The notes under the pieces: generated by a model
Database searches by the model: none
Told to the model about the DNA's origin: nothing
What the model saw: only the letters and a program-made list of their open reading frames with translations
Assembly (NCBI RefSeq): GCF_037095755.1
Contig: NZ_JBAWKJ010000001.1
Span: 685,001 to 749,000, forward strand
DNA from: Sphingopyxis sp. CCNWLW2
GTDB lineage: Bacteria > Pseudomonadota > Alphaproteobacteria > Sphingomonadales > Sphingomonadaceae
Direction: 5' to 3'
Length of the DNA: 64,000 bases
Shown here: positions 55,030 through 63,611 of the stretch, one piece after another
Position numbering within the stretch: position 1 is the first letter of the stretch
Layout of the letters: the number at the start of each line of letters is the position of its first letter
Position numbers and translations under genes: made by a program

Positions 55030-55057
55030 TTGAACCGGCCGCCAAGAATCCTACATT
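55030..55057 (+). promoter_or_regulatory. Vegetative-type promoter before the tiny ORF
   Basis: TTGAAC (55030-55035) and TACATT (55052-55057) are 16 bases apart, a reasonable sigma-70-like pair. Transcription would begin near 55064, giving a leader of about 29 bases before the ATG at 55093. Confidence 0.4.
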
Positions 55058-55092
55058 GATTTCATCGTCAACAAGCGAAAGGAGGTGGTCGA

Positions 55093-55164
55093 ATGTCTCA
55101 TTGTCACGCGCCGCATGCGGCAGATTTGAGCATGACCTTCCTCGCGGGGGTCCGGCTCGGATAA
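55093..55164 (+). CDS. Putative 23-residue small protein
   Basis: A short open frame begins with ATG at 55093 behind AAAGGAGG, a very strong ribosome site 9 bases upstream, and ends with TAA at 55164. The peptide begins MSHCHAPHAADL and ends FLAGVRLG; it has three His and one Cys in its first nine residues, then a short hydrophobic stretch. No family is recognisable. The unit of promoter, strong ribosome site, ORF and hairpin suggests a real gene, or an sRNA with a coding part. Protein-level evidence is absent. Confidence 0.5.
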   Translation: MSHCHAPHAADLSMTFLAGVRLG

Positions 55165-55190
55165 TCGTCCGCGAACAGGCACGACAATGG

Positions 55191-55218
55191 AAGGGCTGCT
55201 CCGAAAGGGGCAGCCCTT
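55191..55218 (+). terminator. GNRA-capped hairpin ending the tiny transcript
   Basis: AAGGGCTGCTCC (55191-55202) and GGGGCAGCCCTT (55207-55218) form a 12-bp stem (with one T-G pair) around a GAAA tetraloop, followed by TTGTCCTT. It lies 26 bases after the stop codon of the 23-codon ORF. Confidence 0.6.
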
Positions 55219-55526
55219 TGTCCTTGGGGCGGCCGCACGGTCGCGCGTCGTCAGGTTACCGTCAGAAACCGGCGCTACAGATTGCGCGATAGGGGCGACG
55301 CCATGGGACCGACGCAAGCGAAGTCTGATTTCGCAACTTTGGGAAAAGTTTGGAGGCCGAGCCGGAATCTAATTACGCGAAAAAATTGGCAGTTTTCCGG
55401 GATATTCCTCTATTCGCAAATCGTCCAGTGCCCCCAAAAAGGCCCCAAATTAATCTTAGACCACTGGATTACATCGGATTTTTGGCCGGCTGCGTACCCT
55501 AATCGTGCCGATTCCCACTCAGTTCG
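55219..55526. other. 308-base intergenic stretch, lower in GC
   Basis: Between the small hairpin and the end of hemA no supported gene is present. From about 55330 to 55470 the sequence is distinctly AT-richer than the window (runs such as GCGAAAAAATTGGCAGTTTT), with a weak inverted repeat TCCAGTG/CACTGGA. I see no tRNA, attachment site or mobile-element end in it. Confidence 0.5.
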
Positions 55527-56741
55527 TCACGCGGCAATCGGCATGCGATATGGGAAATACCAAGCGGCAAGCGCCGCCGTCAGTGCCTTCATTTCCTCCT
55601 CGCCATGCAGCGGACCCGGCGTGAAGCGAAGCCGCTCGGTTCCGCGCGGTACCGTTGGATAGTTGATCGGCTGAACATAGGCGCCATGCTCGGTGAGCAG
55701 ATGGTCGCTGAGGGCCTTGGCGCGGACAGGGTCGCCCACGAGGAGCGGGACGATGTGCGTGTCGCTCGGCAAGACCGGCAACCCTGCGGCCCGAAACAGC
55801 GACTTGAGCCGCTGAGCAGCGGCCCGCTGTCCTTCGCGTTCAGATGTCGACACTTTCAGGTGGCGAACGCTTGCGAGCGCGCCGGCGGCGAGAACAGGTG
55901 ACAGCGAGGTCGTGAAGATGAAGCCTGGTGCATAGCTGCGAATGCAGTCAATGACTGCGCGGTCCGCGGCGATATAACCGCCCATGACCCCGAAGGCCTT
56001 GGCGAGCGTGCCCTCGATCACGCTGACGCGGTGCGCCACTTCATCGCGCTCCGATATACCGCCACCGCGCGAGCCGTACATGCCGACGGCGTGGACTTCA
56101 TCGAGATAGGTGAGGGCCTGATAGCGATCGGCCAGATCGCAGATCGCGGCGATCGGCGCGACGTCGCCGTCCATCGAATACACACTCTCGAAGGCGATGA
56201 GCTTGGCCCGCGCGGGGTCGGTTTCGGCAAGCAGTGCCTCGAGATGCGCCAGATCATTGTGGCGAAAGATCTTCCGCTCGCATCCCGCATTGCGAATGCC
56301 GGCAATCATGCTTGCGTGATTTAGCTCGTCCGAAAATATCACGCAGCTGGGCAGGAGCTTGCCCAGCGTCGCGAGCGTGGCGTCGTTCGACACATAGCCC
56401 GACGTAAAGAGGAGCGCACTCTCCTTGCCATGGAGATCGGCAAGCTCGCGCTCGAGTTCGATATGATAATGGGTGTTGCCGCTGATATTCCGTGTGCCGC
56501 CCGAGCCCGCACCGACATCAGCGATTGCGGCTTCCATTGCATCGAGGACCGCCGGGTGCTGCCCCATGCCGAGATAGTCGTTCGAACACCAGACGGTGAT
56601 CGGCCTCGCTTCCCCATCGGCATCGAAGCAGCGCGCGCCGGGGTAGGCGCCGCGGTCCCGCAGGATATCGACGAACACCCGATAGCGTCCCTCGTCGTGC
56701 AGGCGCGCGATCGCATCGCTGAAAATCTGGTCGTAGCGCAT
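55527..56741 (-). CDS. hemA: 5-aminolevulinate synthase
   Basis: The 404-residue PLP enzyme condenses glycine and succinyl-CoA to 5-aminolevulinate, the alphaproteobacterial C4 route to haem. Characteristic segments are [53 protein letters not shown] and the PLP lysine in [15 protein letters not shown]. The length is standard. It follows hemN by 127 bases on the same strand, and a perfect 16-bp palindrome lies in that gap, so it may have its own control in addition to read-through. Confidence 0.97.
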   Translation of the reverse strand: MRYDQIFSDAIARLHDEGRYRVFVDILRDRGAYPGARCFDADGEARPITVWCSNDYLGMGQHPAVLDAMEAAIADVGAGSGGTRNISGNTHYHIELERELADLHGKESALLFTSGYVSNDATLATLGKLLPSCVIFSDELNHASMIAGIRNAGCERKIFRHNDLAHLEALLAETDPARAKLIAFESVYSMDGDVAPIAAICDLADRYQALTYLDEVHAVGMYGSRGGGISERDEVAHRVSVIEGTLAKAFGVMGGYIAADRAVIDCIRSYAPGFIFTTSLSPVLAAGALASVRHLKVSTSEREGQRAAAQRLKSLFRAAGLPVLPSDTHIVPLLVGDPVRAKALSDHLLTEHGAYVQPINYPTVPRGTERLRFTPGPLHGEEEMKALTAALAAWYFPYRMPIAA

Positions 56742-56835
56742 GAGCCTGCCCCTAAAGGTTGAAATAGCCGGGATATGAGGCTTCTATCTGTCAGGGCGGA
56801 TACGCTTCCCATTAGGAATAACACGTACAGGTAAG

Positions 56836-56851
56836 CTGCAGATTTCTGCAG
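56836..56851. promoter_or_regulatory. Perfect 16-bp palindrome upstream of hemA
   Basis: CTGCAGATTTCTGCAG has arms CTGCAGA and TCTGCAG around TT. It lies 95 bases before the hemA ATG and 18 bases after the hemN stop, in the position of an operator for hemA. It is not an FNR box. Confidence 0.45.
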
Positions 56852-56868
56852 TTAGCGGAGGATTTATA

Positions 56869-58224
56869 TCATGCCCTGCTTGCTGTCCTATCTGCGCAAT
56901 TGGAAAACATAGGCTCGAGGTCCTCACGAGTGATCGCGCCGCGATGACGGTCGAATTGCGCGGCGACCAGTCGGGCGTAGGGCAGGCCATGGTCCTCGAC
57001 GACGAGCCTTTCACCCTCCCAGCGAAGGATATTCAGGCGCTCGAAGGGCGCAAGCGCGGCCCGCGCAGACTTTAGCCAGCGCGCGTCGAGGCAAGCGGTC
57101 CCGTGGCACAGCAACTCCTTGATGAGCCGCCCGCGCTCGCGGTCATCGGCGTCGATCGCAACGCCCCGAACGGCGGACAACTGATCGGCCGCGATGAGGT
57201 CACGATAGACGCCCGCGCGTTTTTCATTCTGGACGATGAGATCGGGAAACCGGCTGATCGCACTGGCACCGATGCCGATCAGAACCGGGCTGTCGTCCTC
57301 GGTAAAACCCTGAAAATTGCGGCTCACCCGCCCGTCGCGCGCGGCGTCGGCAAGCGGATCGGAAGGCAGCGCGAAATGATCGAATCCGACGGGAACATAG
57401 CCCGCATCGGTGAGGCGCTCATACCCGCGCCGGGCCTGCTCGAAGCGCAATTCATGGTCGGGCAGATTGCTGGCGTCGATCTGGCGCTGGCGCGGAATCA
57501 TGTTCGGGAGATGCGCATAGCCGAAAAGCGATATCCGGCTCGGCGCGAGACGGATCGTTTCCTCGAGCGTCTCATCGAGATCGGCGAGGGTCTGACCCGG
57601 CAGGCCGTACATCAGATCGAAATTGATGGCGTCGATATCGCGCAGCCGAAGCCCGGCCACGACGCGTTCGATATGGGAGAGCGGCTGGATGCGTCCGATT
57701 GCCTGCTGGATATGCGGTGCGAAGGTCTGCACGCCGAGGCTCACGCGGGTCACGCGCGCGGCAGCCAGTACAAGTGCCCATTCGGCAGAGAAGCCGCGAG
57801 GATCGAGCTCGATCGATATCTCGGGCCGGTGCGCATCGAACAGGGTAAGCAACAGGTCGAGCAGGCGCACCAGCTCGACCGGGGCGATCGCATTAGGGCT
57901 ACCGCCGCCGAATGCAATGCGCTGCACGCGTCCGCGGCCCCCGAGCCGCTTGGCGACAAGCGTAATCTCCGACTGGAGCGCCGCGAGATAGTCGGCGAGC
58001 CGATGCTTGCGTCCCGCCGCGCCGGTGTTGCAGCCGCAATACCAGCAGATCTGCTCGCAAAAGGGGATATGGACATAAAGCGAAATCGGCGTCGCGGCTT
58101 CGACTGCGTCGAGTGCCTGTGCATAGGCGTCGGCGCCGACGTCGTCGGCAAATTCCATCGCCGTTGGATAGCTGGTGTAGCGCGGCACGGGCCGGGCGAG
58201 AAGATCGGGATGATAGGACCACAT
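56869..58224 (-). CDS. hemN: Oxygen-independent coproporphyrinogen III oxidase
   Basis: The 451-residue radical-SAM enzyme decarboxylates coproporphyrinogen III without O2. The 4Fe-4S/SAM motif CEQICWYC has Cys 56, 60 and 63, followed by GCNTGAAGRK; GGGSPN and the HemN-domain segments LPNMIPRQRQID and FQGFTEDD are also intact. The start is ATG 58222-58224; no ribosome site precedes it, and an FNR-type box at -41.5 with a -10 at -12 to -7 predicts transcription starting at the A of the ATG. It stands next to the cbb3 cluster, as expected for microaerobic haem supply. Confidence 0.96.
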   Translation of the reverse strand: MWSYHPDLLARPVPRYTSYPTAMEFADDVGADAYAQALDAVEAATPISLYVHIPFCEQICWYCGCNTGAAGRKHRLADYLAALQSEITLVAKRLGGRGRVQRIAFGGGSPNAIAPVELVRLLDLLLTLFDAHRPEISIELDPRGFSAEWALVLAAARVTRVSLGVQTFAPHIQQAIGRIQPLSHIERVVAGLRLRDIDAINFDLMYGLPGQTLADLDETLEETIRLAPSRISLFGYAHLPNMIPRQRQIDASNLPDHELRFEQARRGYERLTDAGYVPVGFDHFALPSDPLADAARDGRVSRNFQGFTEDDSPVLIGIGASAISRFPDLIVQNEKRAGVYRDLIAADQLSAVRGVAIDADDRERGRLIKELLCHGTACLDARWLKSARAALAPFERLNILRWEGERLVVEDHGLPYARLVAAQFDRHRGAITREDLEPMFSNCADRTASRA

Positions 58225-58230
58225 GCGACG

Positions 58231-58272
58231 GTTTTACGCGGCGCCCGCAGCGGCGACATTGACCGGGATCAA
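58231..58272 (-). promoter_or_regulatory. FNR-type (anaerobox) promoter of hemN
   Basis: On the minus strand TTGATCCCGGTCAA (58259-58272) matches TTGAT-N4-ATCAA with one mismatch. Its centre is 41.5 bases upstream of the A of the hemN ATG, and TAAAAC (58231-58236) covers -12 to -7. This is exact class II FNR geometry for a start at the initiation codon. Confidence 0.75.
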
Positions 58273-58283
58273 AACCCGCCGCG

Positions 58284-58514
58284 TCAACAGCATCCTCGCT
58301 TGCCGGACAGCCGGTCCCGCCGGTCGGTCATGGTGTGACACGCCTTGGCGCAATTGCCGCCCTCGTCGCTCGGCCGGGCGGGATCGGCAGGCACGACAAG
58401 ATGCTGCGCGGCGCCGCCGCACTTCCCGACGCGTATGACGCGCGCGTCGGTCGCGAGCGGTGCGGTGGCGAGGCCCGCCGCCGCCACAACGGCTCCGATC
58501 CGGCGCGCGATCAT
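58284..58514 (-). CDS. Small exported Cys-rich protein in the cbb3 cluster
   Basis: This 76-residue protein starts at the ATG 58512-58514, sharing four bases with the ccoS stop. It has a signal peptide (ARRIGAVVAAAGLATAPLATDA-R) and five Cys: one in GKCGG, two in NCAKACH, and two at the very end (GCC). No CxxCH haem motif occurs. Position in the operon suggests a role in cbb3 oxidase assembly, such as copper handling or disulfide exchange, but no homologue with known function is recognised. Its stop is 12 bases before the FNR box of hemN. Confidence 0.7.
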   Translation of the reverse strand: MIARRIGAVVAAAGLATAPLATDARVIRVGKCGGAAQHLVVPADPARPSDEGGNCAKACHTMTDRRDRLSGKRGCC

Positions 58515-58666
58515 GCGGCCCGGTCCTCTTCATCCTCAACGAAGATCCGCAGCGCCGCGCCGTCGAGATCCTCGAACTGCCCTTGGCGCAATGACCAGAA
58601 GAATGCAGCGAGCCCGAGCAGGCCGAGCCCCAGCGCGATCGGTATGAGCAGTATAAGGCCGTTCAC
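58511..58666 (-). CDS. ccoS: Cbb3 oxidase maturation protein CcoS
   Basis: The 51-residue protein begins at the GTG 58664-58666 with a single membrane helix (LILLIPIALGLGLLGLAAFFWSL) followed by RQGQFEDLDGAALRIFVEDEE, the CcoS signature in which FDDLE/QFEDLDG and the acidic end are constant. CcoS is needed for cofactor insertion into cbb3 oxidase. It overlaps ccoI upstream (GTGA) and the Cys-rich gene downstream (ATGA). Confidence 0.9.
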   Translation of the reverse strand: MNGLILLIPIALGLGLLGLAAFFWSLRQGQFEDLDGAALRIFVEDEEDRAA

Positions 58667-60777
58667 CGGATCGCGCCTTTAAGGCGCAGGGCATTGCCGA
58701 CGACGAGAAGCGACGATCCCGACATGGCGACCGCGGCGATCAACGGGGTGACGAGTCCGGCGAAAGCGAGCGGCACGGCGACGACGTTGTAGACGATCGC
58801 GAGCATGAAGTTCTGCCGAACGACCGCCTGGGTTCGCCGCGCCATGCGCACCGTCTCGACCACGGGCATCAGCCGGTCGCCCATAAATATGCAGTCGGCG
58901 GCATTTTTGCCGACGTCGCTCGCGGAGCCCGGCGCCATCGAGGCATGCCCCGCGGCAAGCGCCGGACCGTCATTGAGGCCGTCGCCGAGCATCAACACCT
59001 TGTGCCCGAGCGCCGTCTGCCGTGCGATCGCGGCGAGCTTGTCTTGCGGGGTCATACCGGTCTGCGCGGTAAGGCCGAGCTCACGCGCCACGGGGGCGAC
59101 GGCTTCGGCGCGATCGCCCGACAGGATCATGGCCGCGATCCCGGCTTCGCGCAGCGCATCGACCGCGTCGCGCGCGTCGGGACGCAGCTGGTCGGCGAAG
59201 CGGATCGTCGCCACCGGACGCCCGTCGACGGCGAACTGGGTCGCGAGCGCATCGCCCAGCCCGGTGCCGAGCGGCCGACCGAGCGTCACGGTGCGGCCGG
59301 CCCAGCGAGCTTCCACCCCGAACCCCGCGGTTTCTCGGATCGAAGCGACCTCGGCGGGACGAACGTCATAGGCTTGCAGCCCGCGGGTCAGCGCTTCGCT
59401 GAGCGGATGACGGCTCGACTGAGCCAGCGCGAGGACCAACGATTTGACGCCGATATCGAGCAGCCCGAGATCGAGCGCCTCGGGGCGGCCAAGCGTGAGC
59501 GTCCCGGTCTTGTCGACAAGCGCGAGGTCGACTTCGGACAGGCGCTCCAGCGCCGAGCCATCCTTGATCAGCACCCCCTTGCGCATCAGGGCCCCCGCGG
59601 CGACGATTTGCGCGGCGGGCACAGCAAGGCCGAGTGCGCACGGGCAAGTGATGATCAGCACCGCTGCAGCGATGAGCAGGCTGTGATGCCAGCCGGCGCC
59701 CGCGATCATCCAGCCTGCAAAGGCAAGCAGCGCAAGGCAATGGACGGCCGGTGCATAGAGGCGGGCCGCGCGATCGGCGATCCGGACATAGCGCGACTTA
59801 CCCTGCGCGGCCTCGCCCATCAGCCTGGCGATATCGGCGATCGCAGTATCGCTGCCCGCAGCGGTGACGCGAACCTTCAGCGGTGCATCGAGGTTGAGGG
59901 TGCCCGCATGAACGACGTCGCCCGGGCGAACCGTCTGCGGCGCGCTTTCGCCGGTCAGCAGCGACAGATCGATGCTGCTCGATCCGCTCGCGATGACGCC
60001 GTCCGCCGCGAGCCGCTCACCGGCAGCGACGAGCATGACCATATCCGGCTCAAGCGCAGTCGCGTCCACCCAGCGCGTCGAGCGTTCGTGCCCAAAGACC
60101 ATCGCACCGGTGCCCATGTTGCGGAGCAGCGCGGTGACGCCGCCCCGCGCGCGGTCGCGCATCACGCTGTCGAGCCAGCGGCCGCAGAGCAGGAAAAAGA
60201 GCAGCATTACTGCGCCATCGAAATAGGCGTGGGCGCCGTGCGTCGCCGTCTCGTAGAGGCTCATGACGCTGACGAGCAGGACCCCGATGCTGATCGGCAC
60301 GTCCATATTGGTGCGGCGATGACGCAGCGCGCGCCAGGCCGAACGAAAGAAGGGGCGTCCGGCGTAAGCTATCGTCGGCAGGGCGATCGCCGCCGACAGC
60401 CAGTGGAACAGGTCGCGCGTAGCCCCCGCCGCGCCCGACCATACCGACACCGAGAGCAGCATGATGTTCATCATCGCGAAGCCCGACACCGCGACCGCCC
60501 GCAGCAACTCACGGCTCGTTTCGGCTTCGGCATCGGCTTCGTCAGGGCCGCTCCCGATCGGGTGGGCTTCGAACCCCAGGCTCGAAAAGGCGCCGATCAG
60601 GTCGGGCATGTCGGTGTCGGGGGTGCAGGACAGATGGACGCGCTTTTCGGTGAAGTTGACGCGCGCGGCGGCGATGCGCCTGTCGCGCACCAGTCCTTGC
60701 TCCAGCTTTGCGATGCAGCCGGCGCAACGAATGTCGGGCACCGCGAAGTCGCGTTCGACGAGGGCGGTCGCGGTCAT
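58663..60777 (-). CDS. ccoI: Copper-transporting P1B ATPase CcoI (FixI)
   Basis: The 704-residue pump starts at ATG 60775-60777. It has an N-terminal heavy-metal domain with CAGC (Cys 18, 21), eight helices, the transmembrane metal site CPCAL in ITCPCALGLAVP, the phosphorylation site DKTGTLT and the hinge GDGLNDGPAL. CcoI supplies copper for the CcoN active site of cbb3 oxidase. The open frame upstream of the ATG is out of context. It overlaps fixH and ccoS by four bases each. Confidence 0.95.
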   Translation of the reverse strand: MTATALVERDFAVPDIRCAGCIAKLEQGLVRDRRIAAARVNFTEKRVHLSCTPDTDMPDLIGAFSSLGFEAHPIGSGPDEADAEAETSRELLRAVAVSGFAMMNIMLLSVSVWSGAAGATRDLFHWLSAAIALPTIAYAGRPFFRSAWRALRHRRTNMDVPISIGVLLVSVMSLYETATHGAHAYFDGAVMLLFFLLCGRWLDSVMRDRARGGVTALLRNMGTGAMVFGHERSTRWVDATALEPDMVMLVAAGERLAADGVIASGSSSIDLSLLTGESAPQTVRPGDVVHAGTLNLDAPLKVRVTAAGSDTAIADIARLMGEAAQGKSRYVRIADRAARLYAPAVHCLALLAFAGWMIAGAGWHHSLLIAAAVLIITCPCALGLAVPAAQIVAAGALMRKGVLIKDGSALERLSEVDLALVDKTGTLTLGRPEALDLGLLDIGVKSLVLALAQSSRHPLSEALTRGLQAYDVRPAEVASIRETAGFGVEARWAGRTVTLGRPLGTGLGDALATQFAVDGRPVATIRFADQLRPDARDAVDALREAGIAAMILSGDRAEAVAPVARELGLTAQTGMTPQDKLAAIARQTALGHKVLMLGDGLNDGPALAAGHASMAPGSASDVGKNAADCIFMGDRLMPVVETVRMARRTQAVVRQNFMLAIVYNVVAVPLAFAGLVTPLIAAVAMSGSSLLVVGNALRLKGAIR

Positions 60778-61244
60778 TGAAGATTCTCGCGATAACGGGC
60801 TTCGTCCGCGCCACGCCGGACGATAAGGTCGAGCCGCCAGCGCCCCAACACCAGCGGCTCGACCGAGCGCAGCACGCCGCCCGCCGCCGGCTCGAAATCG
60901 AGCGCGGCGGGCGCGGTGCGCCCAACGGGGTGGTTGATCGTCGCCGACGCCCGAATGCCGCCGAGCGGAACGCCATCCTTGCTGATCGCCAGAAGGACGT
61001 GCCGCTTCGCGTCGAGCTTGATGCGCGCATCCCATCCGAGCCGGTCCTGCGCGTCGGCGCGTTTCAGCCATTCGTTATAATGCTGGCTCGCGACATAGCT
61101 GTTCTCGACCACCTTGCCGCCAAAGGTCGACATGGCGAAGCGCGCCATGGTGAGATTGACCGCGATCACGACCGCAAAAAAGGCGACGAGGATCGCCGTC
61201 ATATGCCGGCCGGTGAAGGCCTTGGGTTTGCGTGTGTCGGTCAT
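60774..61244 (-). CDS. fixH: Cbb3 assembly protein FixH (CcoH)
   Basis: The 156-residue protein has a membrane helix (GRHMTAILVAFFAVVIAVNLTMARFA) and a periplasmic domain with VVENSYVASQHYNEWLKRADAQDRLGWD, the FixH signature. It stabilises or assembles cbb3 oxidase. Overlaps of four bases on both sides (ccoG and ccoI) place it inside the ccoGHIS chain. Confidence 0.93.
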   Translation of the reverse strand: MTDTRKPKAFTGRHMTAILVAFFAVVIAVNLTMARFAMSTFGGKVVENSYVASQHYNEWLKRADAQDRLGWDARIKLDAKRHVLLAISKDGVPLGGIRASATINHPVGRTAPAALDFEPAAGGVLRSVEPLVLGRWRLDLIVRRGADEARYRENLQ

Positions 61245-62698
61245 TGTCCTGCCTCCGGCCGGTCGAACTGGATGATGTCGCTGTCGCCGCGCGGATCGCC
61301 GTCGAGCCCGCGCGTACCGATCGTGAAATCCTGCCGCGCCGGACCGATGGCGGGCGCCGCGACGAAAAGTTTGACGCTCGTGACGCTGTCGGCGGGCAGC
61401 GCCAGTTCGATACGCTGCCCGGCCTTTTCACGCGAACCGGCGTCGGTCCACAGCACCGCACCGGGAAGCCCGCTGACACTCACCGCGACCCGGCGCGGGC
61501 GCGTTTCCATATTGCGCAGCTTCAGCGTGTAATTGTTGCGGATGTGGCCGTCGGAAAGCTGGACGAAGAGCGGGCTGCGCTCGTGCTGGACGGCAAGGTC
61601 GAGCCGCGTCCGCTGGCCGAGCGAAAAGAGCATCGCCGCACCGATTGCGGTCCAGACGCCGAAATAGATCAAGGTGCGCGGACGCAGCAGCGTCTTGCGG
61701 ATCGGCTGCCCGGTGCCGCCTGCCTTTTCGGTCGCCGCATCGTCGAGCGTGCAATAGTCGATCAGCCCGCGCGGGCGACCGACCTGCGCCATCGCCCTGT
61801 CGCACGCGTCGATACAGAGTGCGCAGGTGATGCAACCGATCTGCGGCCCTTCGCGAATGTCGATTCCCGTCGGGCACACGGCGACGCACTGGTTGCAGTC
61901 GATGCAGTCGCCGAAGCCGCCGGGGTGAGCCTGCGCCTTCTTGACGCTGCCGCGCGGTTCGCCGCGCCAGTCCTTGTATGTCACCAGCAGCGATTTTTCA
62001 TCCATCATCGCGGTCTGGATGCGCGGCCAGGGGCACATATAGACGCACACCTGTTCGCGCATAAATCCGCCGAGGATGAAGGTCGTCGCGGTCAGCACGG
62101 CGACGGTGCCATAGGCGACAAGCGCCGCCTGTCCCGTCCAGAAATCCGCCGTCAGCGTCGGCGCATCGGCGAAATACATGATCCACGCGCCGCCGGTCCA
62201 GAAGGCGATGGCCAGATAGATGCCATATTTGATCACCCGCTTCGCCAGCTTTTCGGCCGTCCACGGGCCGTTCGCCAGCCGGACCTGCGCGTTGCGGTCG
62301 CCGTCGATCAGCCGGTCGACATGCTGGAACAGGTCGGTCCACACCGTCTGCGGACAGGCATAACCGCACCAGGCGCGCCCGACTGCGCTGGTGACAAGGA
62401 ACAGCCCGATCCCCGCCATGATGAGCAGGCCCGCGACATAATAGAATTCATGTGGCCAGATCTCGATCTGGAACATGTAGAAACGCCGGTTCGCAAGGTC
62501 GACGAGCACCGCCTGATCGGGCGCGTAAGGACCGCGATCCCAGCGGATCCACGGCGTGCCGTAATAGATCGCCAGCGTCACCGCCATGATCGCCCATTTG
62601 AAGCGGCGGAAGGGACCGTTCACCGCTTTCGGGTAAACGCCCTTCCGCGCTTCATAGAGCGGCGCCGACTGGCCGGAAAGATCTTCAGGGCTGGCCAT
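61241..62698 (-). CDS. ccoG: Cbb3 accessory ferredoxin-like protein CcoG (FixG/RdxA)
   Basis: This 485-residue membrane protein starts at ATG 62696-62698, inside the end of ccoP by 14 bases. It has about five membrane helices, CGYACPQTVWTDLF, CVYMCPWPRIQTAM, two 4Fe-4S motifs (CIDCNQCVAVCP and CITCALCIDACD) and a C-terminal periplasmic Ig-like domain. CcoG is a Cu(II) reductase that prepares copper for cbb3 assembly in characterised species. Confidence 0.94.
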   Translation of the reverse strand: MASPEDLSGQSAPLYEARKGVYPKAVNGPFRRFKWAIMAVTLAIYYGTPWIRWDRGPYAPDQAVLVDLANRRFYMFQIEIWPHEFYYVAGLLIMAGIGLFLVTSAVGRAWCGYACPQTVWTDLFQHVDRLIDGDRNAQVRLANGPWTAEKLAKRVIKYGIYLAIAFWTGGAWIMYFADAPTLTADFWTGQAALVAYGTVAVLTATTFILGGFMREQVCVYMCPWPRIQTAMMDEKSLLVTYKDWRGEPRGSVKKAQAHPGGFGDCIDCNQCVAVCPTGIDIREGPQIGCITCALCIDACDRAMAQVGRPRGLIDYCTLDDAATEKAGGTGQPIRKTLLRPRTLIYFGVWTAIGAAMLFSLGQRTRLDLAVQHERSPLFVQLSDGHIRNNYTLKLRNMETRPRRVAVSVSGLPGAVLWTDAGSREKAGQRIELALPADSVTSVKLFVAAPAIGPARQDFTIGTRGLDGDPRGDSDIIQFDRPEAGQ

Positions 62699-63611
62699 CG
62701 GCTCCCGCCCCTTCGGCGACGGGCGCGAGCCCCTTCTCGCCGCCGCCCAGCGAATAGACATAGGCCGACAGCATCTTGATCGTGACCGGATCGAGCCGGC
62801 CACCCCAGCGCGGCATCACGCCGTTTCGCGGCTGCGTGATCGTCGCGGTCAGGCTGTCGCGATCGCCGCCGTACAGCCAGATCGCATCGGTCAGTTTCGG
62901 CGCGCCGACCTGCCGCCCGCCTTCGCCGCCCGCGCCGTGGCAGACCGCGCAATTGTCCGCGAACAGCGTCGCGCCGCGCGACGACGACGCGCTGACCTTT
63001 TCCTGCCGGCTGATCGTGCGCACGAAACTGACGACATCGCCGATCTGCGCCGCGTCGAGAATGCCGTCGCGGCCGAAGGCGGGCATCAGGCTGGTGCGGG
63101 TCGCCTTATGGTCGGGATTCCGGATGCCGTGGGTGACCGTATATTCGATGGTCGCCAGATCGCCGCCCCACAGCCAGTCGTCGTCGGTCAGGCTCGGATA
63201 GAGCTTCTTCACCCCCGCACCGCCAGCGCCGTGGCACTGGACGCAATGGACGCGGAACGCCGCGCCGCCGCCCTGCACCGCCGCCTGCATCAGTTCGGGC
63301 TTCGCGGGCAGATCGGTAATCGCGGTTGCGGCGATGGCATTGACCGTCGGCGCGCGGCGCTTCGCATCGGCCGCCATTTCCTTTGCAAGGTCGCCGCGGC
63401 TCGACCAGTCGAGGACGCCCCTGGTCGCGCTGTCGACCATCGGCCACGCCGGATAGAGGACGACATAAGCCAGCCCCCAGACGATCGTGGCGTAAAAGGT
63501 CCAGAGCCACCAGCGCGGCATCGGCGTGTCGAGTTCCTCGATCCCGTCCCACTCATGGCCGACCGTGCTCGTGCCGGTCGCCTCGTCGATGCGCTGTTTC
63601 AGATCAGCCAT
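62685..63611 (-). CDS. ccoP: Cbb3 oxidase dihaem cytochrome c subunit CcoP (FixP)
   Basis: The 308-residue subunit has an N-terminal helix (WWLWTFYATIVWGLAYVVLYPAWP) and two c-type haem sites, CVQCHGAGG (about residue 140) and CAVCHGAGG (about 225), each with downstream Met ligands in the periplasmic domain. It passes electrons to the CcoO/CcoN core. It overlaps ccoQ by 8 bases and ccoG by 14. Confidence 0.96.
   Translation of the reverse strand: MADLKQRIDEATGTSTVGHEWDGIEELDTPMPRWWLWTFYATIVWGLAYVVLYPAWPMVDSATRGVLDWSSRGDLAKEMAADAKRRAPTVNAIAATAITDLPAKPELMQAAVQGGGAAFRVHCVQCHGAGGAGVKKLYPSLTDDDWLWGGDLATIEYTVTHGIRNPDHKATRTSLMPAFGRDGILDAAQIGDVVSFVRTISRQEKVSASSSRGATLFADNCAVCHGAGGEGGRQVGAPKLTDAIWLYGGDRDSLTATITQPRNGVMPRWGGRLDPVTIKMLSAYVYSLGGGEKGLAPVAEGAGADGQP

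Noticed and set aside
55056..55071. TTGA-N8-TCAA near the tiny ORF, resembling an FNR box
   Set aside because: Spacing is 8 rather than 6 between the TTGA and TCAA halves, so it does not fit the FNR site.
60778..61071. Upstream extension of ccoI in frame
   Set aside because: It overlaps fixH in another frame, and the conserved N terminus starts at 60777.
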